A DNA stretch of 64,000 bases from Paenibacillus sp. 1001270B_150601_E10 (GTDB lineage Bacteria > Bacillota > Bacilli > Paenibacillales > Paenibacillaceae): positions 843,797 through 907,796 of the forward strand of contig NZ_JADMOL010000001.1 of assembly GCF_015558675.1 (NCBI RefSeq), read 5' to 3'. The notes under the pieces are model-generated. The model saw only the letters and a list, made by a program, of their open reading frames with translations, ran no database searches and was not told the origin of the DNA. Within the stretch, counting starts at the first letter, position 1; each line of letters opens with the position of its first letter. Shown here piece by piece: positions 8,012 to 16,879 of this stretch. Position numbers and translations under genes: made by a program.

Positions 8012-9739
8012 ATGATTCGTCGTTTCATGCAGTATTATCAACCGTATAAAAACTTGTTTTATCTCGATTTCGGCTGTGCAGTCATCGCAGGTATGCTGGA
8101 ACTTGGTTTCCCTTTAATCGTCAACTGGTTTATTGATGATCTTCTGCCAGGCAGCAAGTGGGATCTCATAATCTGGGCATCCCTTGGCTTAGTCGCACTG
8201 TATGCAGTCAATACGGTTCTTCTATACATCGTGAATTATTGGGGACATATGCTCGGCATTAACATTGAGACGGATATGCGGCGCAAGCTCTTCTCGCATA
8301 TTCAGAAGCTGTCCTTCCGCTTTTTTGACAATACCAAAACCGGTCATCTCGTCGGCCGCTTGACGAATGATATGAACATGATCGGCGAGATGGCGCACCA
8401 CGGTCCGGAGGATCTATTTATTGCGGTCATGACGCTAAGCGGTTCCTTTGTGCTGATGCTCACGATCAACTGGAAGCTTGCCGTTCTTACGTTTGTGATT
8501 GTGCCAGCTATTATCTGGCTGGTCGTGTACTTTAATGGAAAAATGACAAAAGCGGTTGATCAGCTTTATTACGATATCGGAGACTTCAATGCAAGAATCG
8601 AAGATAATGTAGGCGGCATTCGTGTCGTCAAAGCGTTCTCCAATGAAGCATACGAAGAAGAGCAGTTTGCTGTTAACAATCAGCGCTTCCGTCTCAATAA
8701 GCTGCGCTCCTACAATCTCATTGCGAAGAACAGTTCCATTAGCTACATGATGATGCGCTTTGTTACATTATTTGTTATGGTGTGCGGTACTTGGTTTGTC
8801 CTGCGCAAGGAACTCACCTATGGTGAATTTGTAGGCTTCCTGCTTCTGACCAACGTCTTTTTCAGGCCAATCGAGAAGATCAATGCAATTGTGGAGAGCT
8901 ATCCGCAGGGAATTGCCGGCTTCAAGCGCTATATGGAATTGCTGGATACGGCTCCTGACATTCAGGACGCACCAAAAGCGCAGGACTTCGCAGGTCTTGA
9001 ACATGCGATTCAGTACCGCGACGTATCTTTTCAATATGAAGGCAAGGAACCGATTCTTAATGGGGTCAACCTGACCATTCATAAAGGAGAGACGATTGCG
9101 TTCGTCGGTCCGTCTGGTGCGGGGAAAACAACGCTGTGCAGTCTGCTGCCTAGATTCTACGAGGTGGATGCAGGGGCCATCCTGATCGATGGGACAGACA
9201 TTCGACAGCTGAAGCAGGAGTCGCTGCGGGATCATATTGGCATTGTCCAGCAGGATGTGTTTTTGTTCTCTGGGACGATTCGGGAAAATATCCTTTACGG
9301 CAAGCTCGGCGCAACTGAAGAGGAGGTTCGCGCGGCTGTTCGAAGAGCGCATTTGGAGTCATTTATTCAGTCCTTAGAAGACGGCCTCGATACAGTAATC
9401 GGAGAACGAGGAATTAAACTGTCCGGCGGGCAAAAGCAGCGGCTTGCGATTGCTAGAATGTTTCTTAAGAATCCGCCAATCTTGATTCTGGATGAAGCCA
9501 CTTCTGCACTCGATACCGAGACCGAGCTTGAGATCCAGCGTTCGCTGGCAGAGCTGGCAATGGGAAGGACGACCCTCGTCATCGCCCATCGCCTATCGAC
9601 GATTAAGGATGCCGATCGCATCATTGTCGTTGCTGAACAGGGCATTGTGGAGCAAGGCACGCATGAGCAGCTGATGAAGCAAAACGGCATCTATCAGCGG
9701 CTGTATCAGGTACAATTCGGTGCATTGCAGCTTGCATAA
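8012..9739 (+). CDS. ABC exporter half-transporter (fused membrane and ATPase domains)
   Basis: 575 residues from ATG 8012, with GGAGGG at 7996-8001; an upstream ATG at 7994 overlaps the ribosome binding site itself. Residues 1-320 form a six-helix exporter domain. The ATPase domain has Walker A GPSGAGKTT, Q-loop GIVQQDVFLFSGT, signature LSGGQKQR, Walker [13 protein letters not shown] and switch histidine IAHRLST. This is the MsbA/LmrA/YknU-like homodimer architecture. A Fur-like box upstream and a divergent AraC regulator suggest export of an iron-related compound, but the substrate could equally be a drug, lipid or peptide. Confidence 0.92.
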   Translation: MIRRFMQYYQPYKNLFYLDFGCAVIAGMLELGFPLIVNWFIDDLLPGSKWDLIIWASLGLVALYAVNTVLLYIVNYWGHMLGINIETDMRRKLFSHIQKLSFRFFDNTKTGHLVGRLTNDMNMIGEMAHHGPEDLFIAVMTLSGSFVLMLTINWKLAVLTFVIVPAIIWLVVYFNGKMTKAVDQLYYDIGDFNARIEDNVGGIRVVKAFSNEAYEEEQFAVNNQRFRLNKLRSYNLIAKNSSISYMMMRFVTLFVMVCGTWFVLRKELTYGEFVGFLLLTNVFFRPIEKINAIVESYPQGIAGFKRYMELLDTAPDIQDAPKAQDFAGLEHAIQYRDVSFQYEGKEPILNGVNLTIHKGETIAFVGPSGAGKTTLCSLLPRFYEVDAGAILIDGTDIRQLKQESLRDHIGIVQQDVFLFSGTIRENILYGKLGATEEEVRAAVRRAHLESFIQSLEDGLDTVIGERGIKLSGGQKQRLAIARMFLKNPPILILDEATSALDTETELEIQRSLAELAMGRTTLVIAHRLSTIKDADRIIVVAEQGIVEQGTHEQLMKQNGIYQRLYQVQFGALQLA

Positions 9740-9836
9740 CACAGTGCCTAAGTCTTCATAGCATCCATTTCATTCTTAGCAGAATCATAACGATGAACGC
9801 CAATCGATCAATTGCGTGATTCGTTTTGACTCATAG

Positions 9837-9873
9837 GAAGCCTTAATCCCCCCCCCCGATTAAGGCTTCTTTT
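9837..9873 (+). terminator. Intrinsic terminator with poly-C loop
   Basis: GAAGCCTTAATC (9837-9848) and GATTAAGGCTTC (9858-9869) form a perfect 12-bp stem followed by TTTTA. The loop is nine C, giving a ten-C run at 9848-9857. It terminates the ABC exporter transcript. Confidence 0.88.
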
Positions 9874-9986
9874 ACTTTGAACGACAGCACCCCTTACAAT
9901 AGTGCGGGATACTTTGATATGATTTCTACAATACCCACCAAGCAGCCCAGCAATTATTGCAGACCATTATGAAAGGAAGTTGCCGT

Positions 9987-10889
9987 ATGACTTTGCAGCA
10001 GCTCAGATACATCATTGAAGTTGCAAACCGCGGTTCAATGAATGAAGCGGCAAAGCGGCTGTTTATCTCTCAGCCTAGTCTATCAAGTGCGATCAAAGAG
10101 CTTGAGAAGGAGCTCAACATTACCATTTTTGAACGGACAAATAAAGGCATTTCCCTCTCCATTGAGGGGGTGGAATTTCTCAGCTATGCGAAGCAGGTCG
10201 TTGAACAGGCGGAACTGCTCGAGCATCGCTACCTGAATGCAAAGCCATCCCCTCAGCATTTTTCTGTATCCACCCAGCATTATGCCTTTGCCGTTAATGC
10301 CTTTGTTCATCTGGTAAAGGAGCATGGAATGGAGGAATACGAGCTTGCGCTCCGTGAGACAAAGACCTATGAGATTATCGAGGATGTCCGCACGATGAAG
10401 AGCGAGCTTGGCATTCTGTATCAAAATGAATTCAATCGCAAAGTCATCAACAAGCTGCTGAAGGAGGCCCAGCTCGAGTTTCATCCTTTGTTTACAGCTA
10501 AGCCGCATGTGTTCATCAGTATTTATAATCCGCTTGCAACGCAGGACGCTGTGACGATAGAGGATTTGCGGCAATATCCTTATCTGTCCTTTGATCAGGG
10601 AGAGTACAACTCCTTTCATTTTTCAGAAGAAATCTTAAGCACCCTGTCCCATCCTAAAAGCATTCGTGTTCATGACCGTGCAACGCTGTTCAATCTGCTG
10701 ATTGGGCTGAATGGCTACACAATCTCTACAGGTGTATTGAGTGCGGATCTTAACGGCAATGAAATCATCCCTGTGCCGCTTCATATTGACGAGACGATTG
10801 AAGTCGGCTGGATCTGTCATCGCAACGTCAGCTTATCGAAGCTCGCCCAAGCCTATATTGAAGCGTTAAGGGCTGCGATTGAGGAATAG
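9987..10889 (+). CDS. LysR-family transcriptional regulator
   Basis: 300 residues from ATG 9987, eight bases after GAAAGGAAG. The N-terminal winged helix is typical of LysR: LQQLRYIIEVANRGSMNEAAKRL, then SQPSLSSAIKELEKEL as recognition helix and FERTNKGISLS as wing. A periplasmic-binding-like effector domain follows to residue 300. The gene next door in the same direction encodes a MetE-like methyltransferase, and the 138-bp gap between them holds dyads typical of LysR sites, so regulation of that gene in sulphur or methionine supply is plausible. The effector is unknown. Confidence 0.9.
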   Translation: MTLQQLRYIIEVANRGSMNEAAKRLFISQPSLSSAIKELEKELNITIFERTNKGISLSIEGVEFLSYAKQVVEQAELLEHRYLNAKPSPQHFSVSTQHYAFAVNAFVHLVKEHGMEEYELALRETKTYEIIEDVRTMKSELGILYQNEFNRKVINKLLKEAQLEFHPLFTAKPHVFISIYNPLATQDAVTIEDLRQYPYLSFDQGEYNSFHFSEEILSTLSHPKSIRVHDRATLFNLLIGLNGYTISTGVLSADLNGNEIIPVPLHIDETIEVGWICHRNVSLSKLAQAYIEALRAAIEE

Positions 10890-10919
10890 TCTTGGACTGC
10901 TTCATTCTGCTTACCCTTT

Positions 10920-10950
10920 GTTATAGTTTTTGACTATAACCAGCTATAAC
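10920..10950. promoter_or_regulatory. Candidate LysR operator upstream of the MetE-like gene
   Basis: GTTATAGT (10920-10927) and ACTATAAC (10933-10940) form a perfect 8-bp inverted repeat with a 5-nt loop. It can be read as ATAG-N7-CTAT, the spacing of known LysR-type sites. CTATAAC is repeated at 10944-10950. No S-box riboswitch is present in this gap. Confidence 0.6.
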
Positions 10951-11027
10951 TTTTACGAGTTACCCTATATCAACACAACCATGATATCGTTCTCTTAACG
11001 AATAAAGGAAGTAAAGGAGAATGAATC

Positions 11028-12164
11028 ATGACACAAACAACGAAACACGCTCAAGTACGGACAACTGTACCGTTCCGCTATGATATCGTAGGCAGCTTTC
11101 TTCGCCCACAGGCACTGAAAGAGGCAAGAGCACAATTATTAAATAACAAGATAACGGCAGAGCAATTAACAAGTATCGAGGATCAAGAAATCATCAAGCT
11201 CGTTGAAAAGCAAAAGGAAGTTGGACTTAAAGCCGTAACAGACGGAGAGTTCAGACGTTCTTGGTGGCATCTTGACTTTATGTGGGGACTCGACGGTGTG
11301 GAAAAGGCAAGCGTGGAACGCGGCTATCAATTCCAAGGGGAAGAAACTCGCGCAGAAACGGCTCGGCTTAGCGGCCGCATCGGTCATAGCCGACATCCCT
11401 TTATTGGTCATTTTACGTTCCTGAAGCAGATCGCAGGAGCGGATGTCATTGCTCGCCAAGCGATACCAGCACCTGCTCAATTCTTGGCAGAGCTTGAACG
11501 ACCTGAGAATATCGCAAGCACTAGAGAACATTATCCTGTTCATGAAGCGCTTATTCAGGATATTGCAGCCGCCTATCGCTCCGTCATCCTTGCACTCTAT
11601 GAAGCTGGCTGCCGCAATGTTCAGCTTGACGATTGCACTTGGGGCATGCTCTGCGACGCGAACTATTGGCGTATCCGCCAGCAAGATGGAGCTGATGTAA
11701 ACGAGATTGGCAAAGTCTACGCCCGCGTCAATCAAGAAGCCATCCAGGACCTGCCTGAGGACTTGATTATTACGACGCATGTCTGCCGAGGTAACTACCA
11801 CTCCACATGGGCATCATCAGGCGGGTATGATCCTGTTGCCGAAACTTTATTCGAGGTTCCAAATATCGATGCTTACTATTTGGAATACGATACGGATCGT
11901 GCTGGTGACTTCACCCCGCTTCAGCATCTCAAGGATCAACAGGTCGTGCTCGGATTATTCTCCTCCAAGCACGGTGAATTGGAGGACAAGGAAACGATCA
12001 TCAACCGAATTCATGAAGCGGCACATATCGTTGATATTAATCATATCTGCTTAAGCCCGCAATGCGGCTTCGCTTCGACTGAGGAAGGCAACATTCTATC
12101 CGAGGAACAGCAATGGGAGAAGCTTCGCTATATAAAAGAGATTGCTGATGAGATATGGAAATAG
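11028..12164 (+). CDS. MetE-like methyltransferase, YxjG/YxjH type
   Basis: 378 residues, the size of the short B. subtilis YxjG/YxjH proteins that correspond to the catalytic barrel of cobalamin-independent methionine synthase. The N-terminus has FRYDIVGSFLRP and VTDGEFRRSWWHLDF. Zinc-ligand regions are visible as QLDDCTW, THVCRGNYHS and LSPQCGFAS. The family transfers a methyl group to homocysteine or a related thiol; the methyl donor of these short forms is not certain. ATG 11028 follows AAAGGAGA. The upstream LysR gene and palindrome suggest control by that regulator, where B. subtilis uses S-boxes. Confidence 0.88.
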   Translation: MTQTTKHAQVRTTVPFRYDIVGSFLRPQALKEARAQLLNNKITAEQLTSIEDQEIIKLVEKQKEVGLKAVTDGEFRRSWWHLDFMWGLDGVEKASVERGYQFQGEETRAETARLSGRIGHSRHPFIGHFTFLKQIAGADVIARQAIPAPAQFLAELERPENIASTREHYPVHEALIQDIAAAYRSVILALYEAGCRNVQLDDCTWGMLCDANYWRIRQQDGADVNEIGKVYARVNQEAIQDLPEDLIITTHVCRGNYHSTWASSGGYDPVAETLFEVPNIDAYYLEYDTDRAGDFTPLQHLKDQQVVLGLFSSKHGELEDKETIINRIHEAAHIVDINHICLSPQCGFASTEEGNILSEEQQWEKLRYIKEIADEIWK

Positions 12165-12278
12165 GCTCAACCTCATAAGGTATAAAAAGGTTCAAGTAGT
12201 AGCGAACATGCTCAAATTGAAAGCTTCCGGTATTTTCGTATTCATTCAACAACGCTTTCTATTTGATAACGTACAAAG

Positions 12279-12312
12279 CCCTCTCCCTTAATCTTCAGGA
12301 GAGGGCCTTTCA
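12279..12312. terminator. Hairpin between convergent genes
   Basis: GCCCTCTCC (12279-12287) pairs with GGAGAGGGC (12299-12307). CTTT follows on the plus strand and GCTTTG on the minus strand, so it is probably a bidirectional terminator for the MetE-like gene and the FAD-enzyme gene. Confidence 0.75.
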
Positions 12313-12332
12313 TCTTAGATCATTTGTTCGAT

Positions 12333-13787
12333 TTAAATAGTTAGGTTAATTCGATATTCCTTCGCTAGGTAACGATGGATGCGTTTGAAATCCGCTTGGG
12401 TCAGCTGATGCAGACGCTTAGCAGACGATTCACGACCAATGATGATGCCAATCGTCTCAGCTGCAAGGCCTGTATTCGGCATAATTCTTGCGCTTCCGTA
12501 CGCTTTAATCGTCGCTCCTACATTCTTCCCTGCCATAATCACATTGTCATAGGACTTCAATAGGAAGGATCTCAGCGGAATTCCGTACTGATCAGGCTTG
12601 CCATAGTTGTTTCCAAGCGGCATATGCTTGGTTCCCTGCAAGTCCAGCGGATAACCGCCAATGCTTACATTATCCCAGTGCATGCTGCTGTTCAACACAT
12701 CGTTCTCCGTTAGAACATATTTCGTCTCGTAGCGATTATAGTCTCGGATATAGAGATATTCTGGATATCCATTAAGCTTGGCCTTCTCGAAGCCAGGAAT
12801 GTTCTTCTGAAGGAACTTCAGTACATGAGGCGCCTCCTTCTTCCCTTTGCTCACTGCCTGCTGAACAGAGTTCGGGTCAGATGGATTCACGTCAAAGATC
12901 AGCAATCCATTGATGATGACCTCGCCATCCTTTTGATACGTCATATTCAAGCCGCGCAGCAGTAACTGAGAGTCCTGCGGCTTATACTTGCTCGTAACAT
13001 TGCTGAACCCTGTTCCAAAGTTCCAATCTACGTATGTATTCGGTCCCATTTTCTTTTGCAAATTCGTGAGCGGATACAGCTTTAGAATCTCGGCATGCAG
13101 CCGATTCCAGTTGACGTTCTTGAACTTAAGCATATAGGTAGCGGCCATATAATCCGGCTGCTTCCCATTATATAAGCTCTCCATGCCTGGAATCCGCTTC
13201 TTATCGTCTAGCTTGCTGACAAGTGCGTTATGATCGGTGTTCTCGACCCAGTAATTCGCTTGTACGGTATACCGAACACCGTCCTTCGCCAAATAGCTTA
13301 ACGATTGAACCGTCTTCTGATTGGCCGCTGTTCCTGTCTTTACATCCACGATCTGAATCCCGCTTCGCAGTGGAAGGCCTTTTATCAGCTTTTGATAATA
13401 AGCATTGAACTCTTTTTCGGTTCGTATGGAGCCGGATTGATATTGAGCAAACAGATTTTTCAGTTCTCCTTGCACCAAGCTCTTCTTACTCTTATTGTTA
13501 GGCTGGTCCAGCACCATCATCTGACCTTGAATAAGCTCGCCGCCCGGCTTGGTTCTAGGATCCAGCACCAGCACACTTTTTCCTTCTCTCTGTGCGGCTC
13601 TTGCAAGCATTATCCCTTGAATCTCGCTGCCGATAACGACAACATCATAGCGCAAACATCCTTTCCCGCAGGATACAGCATCCTTAGCAGCCTGTGCGGT
13701 ATTCATCGGCACGAATGACAGAACTAGCATGAAGCACATCATGATGGACACAGCGTTCTTCAACCAACCTTTGTGTAAACGAAACAA
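12333..13787 (-). CDS. Exported FAD-dependent oxidoreductase
   Basis: 484 residues. The N-terminus is a signal peptide (NAVSIMMCFMLVLSFVPMNTAQAA). The mature part starts with a dinucleotide-binding fold (YDVVVIGSEIQGIMLARAA, then VLVLDPRTKPGGEL) of the FAD-dependent oxidoreductase family PF12831. The C-terminal segment, with IMAGKNVGATIKAYGSARIMPNTG, closes the FAD site as in that family. The start is TTG 13787 with GGGGAG eight bases upstream. The substrate is unknown. Export of an FAD enzyme usually requires folding with cofactor outside or Tat export; I see no twin-arginine motif, so the route is unclear. Confidence 0.82.
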   Translation of the reverse strand: MFRLHKGWLKNAVSIMMCFMLVLSFVPMNTAQAAKDAVSCGKGCLRYDVVVIGSEIQGIMLARAAQREGKSVLVLDPRTKPGGELIQGQMMVLDQPNNKSKKSLVQGELKNLFAQYQSGSIRTEKEFNAYYQKLIKGLPLRSGIQIVDVKTGTAANQKTVQSLSYLAKDGVRYTVQANYWVENTDHNALVSKLDDKKRIPGMESLYNGKQPDYMAATYMLKFKNVNWNRLHAEILKLYPLTNLQKKMGPNTYVDWNFGTGFSNVTSKYKPQDSQLLLRGLNMTYQKDGEVIINGLLIFDVNPSDPNSVQQAVSKGKKEAPHVLKFLQKNIPGFEKAKLNGYPEYLYIRDYNRYETKYVLTENDVLNSSMHWDNVSIGGYPLDLQGTKHMPLGNNYGKPDQYGIPLRSFLLKSYDNVIMAGKNVGATIKAYGSARIMPNTGLAAETIGIIIGRESSAKRLHQLTQADFKRIHRYLAKEYRINLTI

Positions 13788-14045
13788 AAATGATACTCCC
13801 CTTCCTCAAAGCTGTAAAATTTTCTTATATATGCATGAGGCAACCGCTTTCGATGCCATTCAACGATGAGCGATCGCGTCTAGAGGTTGATTTTATTGAA
13901 AAATTGAATGATGGTTCCGTCTAGAACGAAACTTATAAATTGGATTTTGGTAAAAATAACATTTCCAGTGTCTCATATTATAACCCTGTAATCCAGTCAA
14001 ATTGTTGTAACTTATCTCCCTATCGATATCAGCCATAACAGGAGA

Positions 14046-14104
14046 ACAGGATAGTCTGCTGCATTGCTTCATGAGATCATGAAGCCTGCTGCGAACTATC
14101 CTGT
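14046..14104. repeat. Long nested inverted repeat in a 414-bp gene-free stretch
   Basis: Outer arms ACAGGATAGT (14046-14055) and ACTATCCTGT (14095-14104) enclose inner arms GCTTCATGA (14066-14074) and TCATGAAGC (14077-14085). CTGCTGC occurs once in each connecting segment in direct orientation. No T-run follows. The gap 13788-14201 holds no other supported feature. It could be a terminator-like barrier between the LPMO gene and the FAD-enzyme gene (both minus), or a small mobile-repeat remnant. Confidence 0.6.
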
Positions 14105-14201
14105 CCTGTTCACTCTTAATCAATCCATCAGTGATGGGCCATATTTAATCTTGAATTACCCTATCAGATGAATCATACGCTAAAGGTTTGGAAGCTGCTT
14201 G

Positions 14202-15551
14202 TTATTTCAAGAGCCACAATGCTGGCACATTTGGCGGCTCCCAGCCCACTAAGGACGTATGGGCCGCGCGTGCTTCATACGTCTTGCCGTTGTAGGACAC
14301 TAATTGGCCGACAACATATGCTGTGTTTGGCGCCCAAGGCGAAACAACGGGACCGCTTGCTGTTGTGACGCTCACCGTGTTGCTGTCAGCAGATACATTG
14401 CCAGCAGCGTCTACCGCACGCATCGTAAACGTGTAGGATGTACTAGCCGTTAAGCCTGTCACCCGATGGGATAGCGTGCTGCCATTCGAGGTTGTGGCGA
14501 CTAGAGTAGAGCCGTTGTAGATGCGATAAGCGGTTACGCCTACGTTATCAGTCGAAGCACCCCATGTCAGCGTTACGGCTGTATCCGTTACATTGGAAGA
14601 CGCAGCGCCAGAAGGAGCCGTTGGCGGTGTATTATCGACTGGAAGCGCTGGAGTTGCGAACGTTACGGCGTTGCTTGCTGCCGATTGGTTTCCAGCTTGA
14701 TCCACTGCACGAACGGTATACGTGTAGGATGTATTTGGCGTCAACCCCGTCAGGTTATAAGCCAATGTGCTGCCATTTGTAGAAGCAACCAATGTTGAAC
14801 CGTTATAAATTTTATAGCCGGTTACGCCAACATTGTCTGAGGAAGCCCCCCATGCCAAGGTCGCACTGGTGGATGTGACATTGGATGCAGCAAGGCTGCT
14901 TGGTACTGTCGGTGCCGTTGTATCAGCAGGACCGCCTCCGCCGAAGTCAACATCAATAACATTATAGAAAGCATTAGCCGTGTCATAGATCTCCCATACG
15001 GCAAGGATGACTTGGTAGCCTGTGCGGCTTGGAACATTACAAGTGTCGGTGTAGGAATGAGGCGGCTGCTTGCCTTTGTAGTCAACATTGCAGAAAGGCG
15101 TTAGATCGAAGGAATCGCGAGTAAGCGGAGCATTCGGATCCCAATTCTGCTTCGTGATGTAATATTTCCAGCTTGTCGTCGCATGGTTTGCTTCAATCGT
15201 CCAATGGAAAGTTGTAGTGCCTGGTGTAATGTTTACTTTGCTCCAGCGGGTAGCGGATTGCTGATCCAGCTCTGGGAAGATTCCGTTTGCACTGGCGATT
15301 TTGCCATCAGCAGGACCAGCAGCCGGGAACCCCTTCTTCGCTTCCAAGCTTTGAGGCTCATAAATAATAAAGCCGCAGTTCTTGTTCACACCTTCTGCAC
15401 ACAAGTCCGCGCGGCTGCTTGGGTTATCAATGTAGCCATGCGCTAAAGCTTTATCAGCCACCAAGAGGCTGACAAGAATCATGCCAAGCGTTAATAAACC
15501 AAACGTCAAGCCTTTCATCCACACATTTGCATCATAACGAACAGATACCAC
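14202..15551 (-). CDS. Secreted AA10 lytic polysaccharide monooxygenase with two FN3 domains and a CBM5/12
   Basis: From GTG 15551 (GGAGG at 15560-15564, eight bases upstream) the protein has 449 residues; the ATG at 15566 contains the ribosome binding site and is unlikely. The signal peptide ends ADKALA, so His38 becomes the mature N-terminus (HGYIDNPSSR), the first ligand of the copper histidine brace. His123 in EANHATTSWKYYITK is the second. The AA10 catalytic domain runs to about residue 205. Two fibronectin type III domains follow (about 205-295 and 300-390; both contain the repeated WGAS(S/T)DNVGVT), then a chitin-binding CBM5/12 (WAPNTAYVVGQLVSYNGKTYEA). It should oxidatively cleave crystalline chitin outside the cell. 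Confidence 0.95.
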   Translation of the reverse strand: MVSVRYDANVWMKGLTFGLLTLGMILVSLLVADKALAHGYIDNPSSRADLCAEGVNKNCGFIIYEPQSLEAKKGFPAAGPADGKIASANGIFPELDQQSATRWSKVNITPGTTTFHWTIEANHATTSWKYYITKQNWDPNAPLTRDSFDLTPFCNVDYKGKQPPHSYTDTCNVPSRTGYQVILAVWEIYDTANAFYNVIDVDFGGGGPADTTAPTVPSSLAASNVTSTSATLAWGASSDNVGVTGYKIYNGSTLVASTNGSTLAYNLTGLTPNTSYTYTVRAVDQAGNQSAASNAVTFATPALPVDNTPPTAPSGAASSNVTDTAVTLTWGASTDNVGVTAYRIYNGSTLVATTSNGSTLSHRVTGLTASTSYTFTMRAVDAAGNVSADSNTVSVTTASGPVVSPWAPNTAYVVGQLVSYNGKTYEARAAHTSLVGWEPPNVPALWLLK

Positions 15552-16189
15552 ACTACATACCTCCATATCTCATGTTTATTTTTCGATGAGCAAGTCTTAA
15601 GAAGCTTCGCCTGTTTTTCGAATAAGACGATTTGCTGAAGCACTTATGATTCACCTTCGAAGCATATCCGGCTTACACCTCCACCAATCACAAAGTTAAT
15701 CTATATAAACTCCTAAAGGAGCTTATATCTTCTTAAGCGTGACCAAGGTTGATATGAAAACCAATGAGTCAACTGTTCTCATTCCACGATTTCAGCAGTA
15801 GCCATTGCGAGAGAAAGCATAGGACAAGCCTGTGCCGTAAGAGACAAGCTTCTGTTTACCTCTAAAGTGGACCGCATCATGAGAAAGAGAATGAGCTTGC
15901 AGTTTACAGAAAATGTATATTAAATCGGCAGGAATCATGGAGGAAATGCCCAATGTGGAGAGGCACGATATAAGATATATGGGTGGGCATATGGTGTTTA
16001 GAACATATAAATTTAAGCGGTTATTTTTTCAGTATGGCAAGAGCCGCTGCATCGAAAGGGGGGCTGCTGTCTGTTGATCCCACAGCTGTCCAATCACACC
16101 TCACTATGCATATACAGTGACCATCTTGCTCATGACCTTTTTTTATGCAGGAGAGAAACCGGAGAATTTATGGGTAAAGTTTCATTGGC
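15552..16189. other. Gene-poor stretch upstream of the LPMO gene
   Basis: 638 bp without a convincing gene. A 46-codon reading from ATG 15937 lacks a ribosome binding site and family features. The promoter and 5' leader of the LPMO gene must lie in the 15552-15720 part. Together with the broken gldA next to it, the stretch looks like decayed sequence. Confidence 0.5.
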
Positions 16190-16637
16190 CTAAAATGTTT
16201 CCAAGAATCCGACTCGATCCGCTTCAATCAGTGCCTTCACCACATTGACGGATATCGCACTGCAAGGAGCATCTGACGTGGCAATCGTAGGGATGACGAC
16301 GACGGGGAGCTTTGCATAATTGGCAGCAGCCTTGGCTGTATCCATTGCCTTGCCTCCTCCAAGACCAACGATCATCTCACATTGCTTCACTTTAGCAGTT
16401 GAAGCAATGCAAGGCGACTAACTTCTCGGTCTTTACATTCCCCAAGGAAGCCGCTAGGACCGAGCTCCACGACTCCCCGCTTCATGACAGGGTTCAATGA
16501 AGACTGGACACGCTCTAGATCAGTCGCATGCGCGACAAGCAGAGCCTTCTTTCCAGGCTGGATCTTGTATTCGTCAAGCTATTGCACAATATTCCTGCTT
16601 GCTGCACATATTTTGTTGGAGACTGATAGATCATCAT
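16190..16637 (-). pseudogene. gldA: Remnant of glycerol dehydrogenase gene
   Basis: From tandem ATGs at 16637/16634 (AGAGGG upstream) the reading begins MMIYQSPTKYVQQAGIL, a typical GldA N-terminus. It then changes frame to EYKIQPGKKALLVAHATDLERVQSSL, and again to KQCEMIVGLGGGKAMDTAKAAANY and VVVIPTIATSDAPCSAISV, the conserved NAD-binding and metal-domain boundary. Directly after this comes VVKALIEADRVGFLETF and a stop, which resembles the GldA C-terminus. About 230 residues, including the zinc-binding histidines, are thus deleted, and there are at least two frameshifts. Intact GldA has about 365 residues. It cannot be functional. Confidence 0.85.
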
Positions 16638-16776
16638 GCTAGAACCCTCTGGACAGTGTTTTCGAACAAAGATCCCCCTATTCCGCCACTGCTGGATCCG
16701 TGTAACCTATCACAGATCTCACACCTAGCTCAGCAACATAGACTTCATTCAGCATCCACTATCTATATGTGCGCAT

Positions 16777-16812
16777 AAAAAAAGAAAACCAGTCTTCACC
16801 GCGACGGTTCTC
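16777..16812 (-). terminator. Terminator of the yvfRSTU-like operon
   Basis: Read on the minus strand, GAGAACC-GTC (16812 downward) pairs with GAC-GGTTTTC with one bulge, followed by a run of seven T (16777-16783 as A on the plus strand). It lies 68 bp after the response-regulator stop. Confidence 0.75.
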
Positions 16813-16879
16813 TCATTTGCTGCCTACTGTGATAGGATGGTCTAATGATCATCTTTGGCATATTGCCCAATGATCGTTT

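Noticed and set aside
10890-11027. SAM riboswitch before the MetE-like gene
   Set aside because: The gap is too short and lacks the S-box core and a terminator.
13893-14123. 76-codon minus-strand frame
   Set aside because: Runs through the nested hairpin, lacks a ribosome binding site and looks random.
15937-16076. 46-codon plus-strand reading MEEMPNVERHDIR...
   Set aside because: No ribosome binding site, no family match, and located in decayed intergenic sequence.
16640-16760. Minus-strand text MLNEVYVAELGVRSVIGYTDPAVAE before the gldA remnant
   Set aside because: Protein-like but interrupted by a stop and without a family I can name; noted only as a possible remnant.
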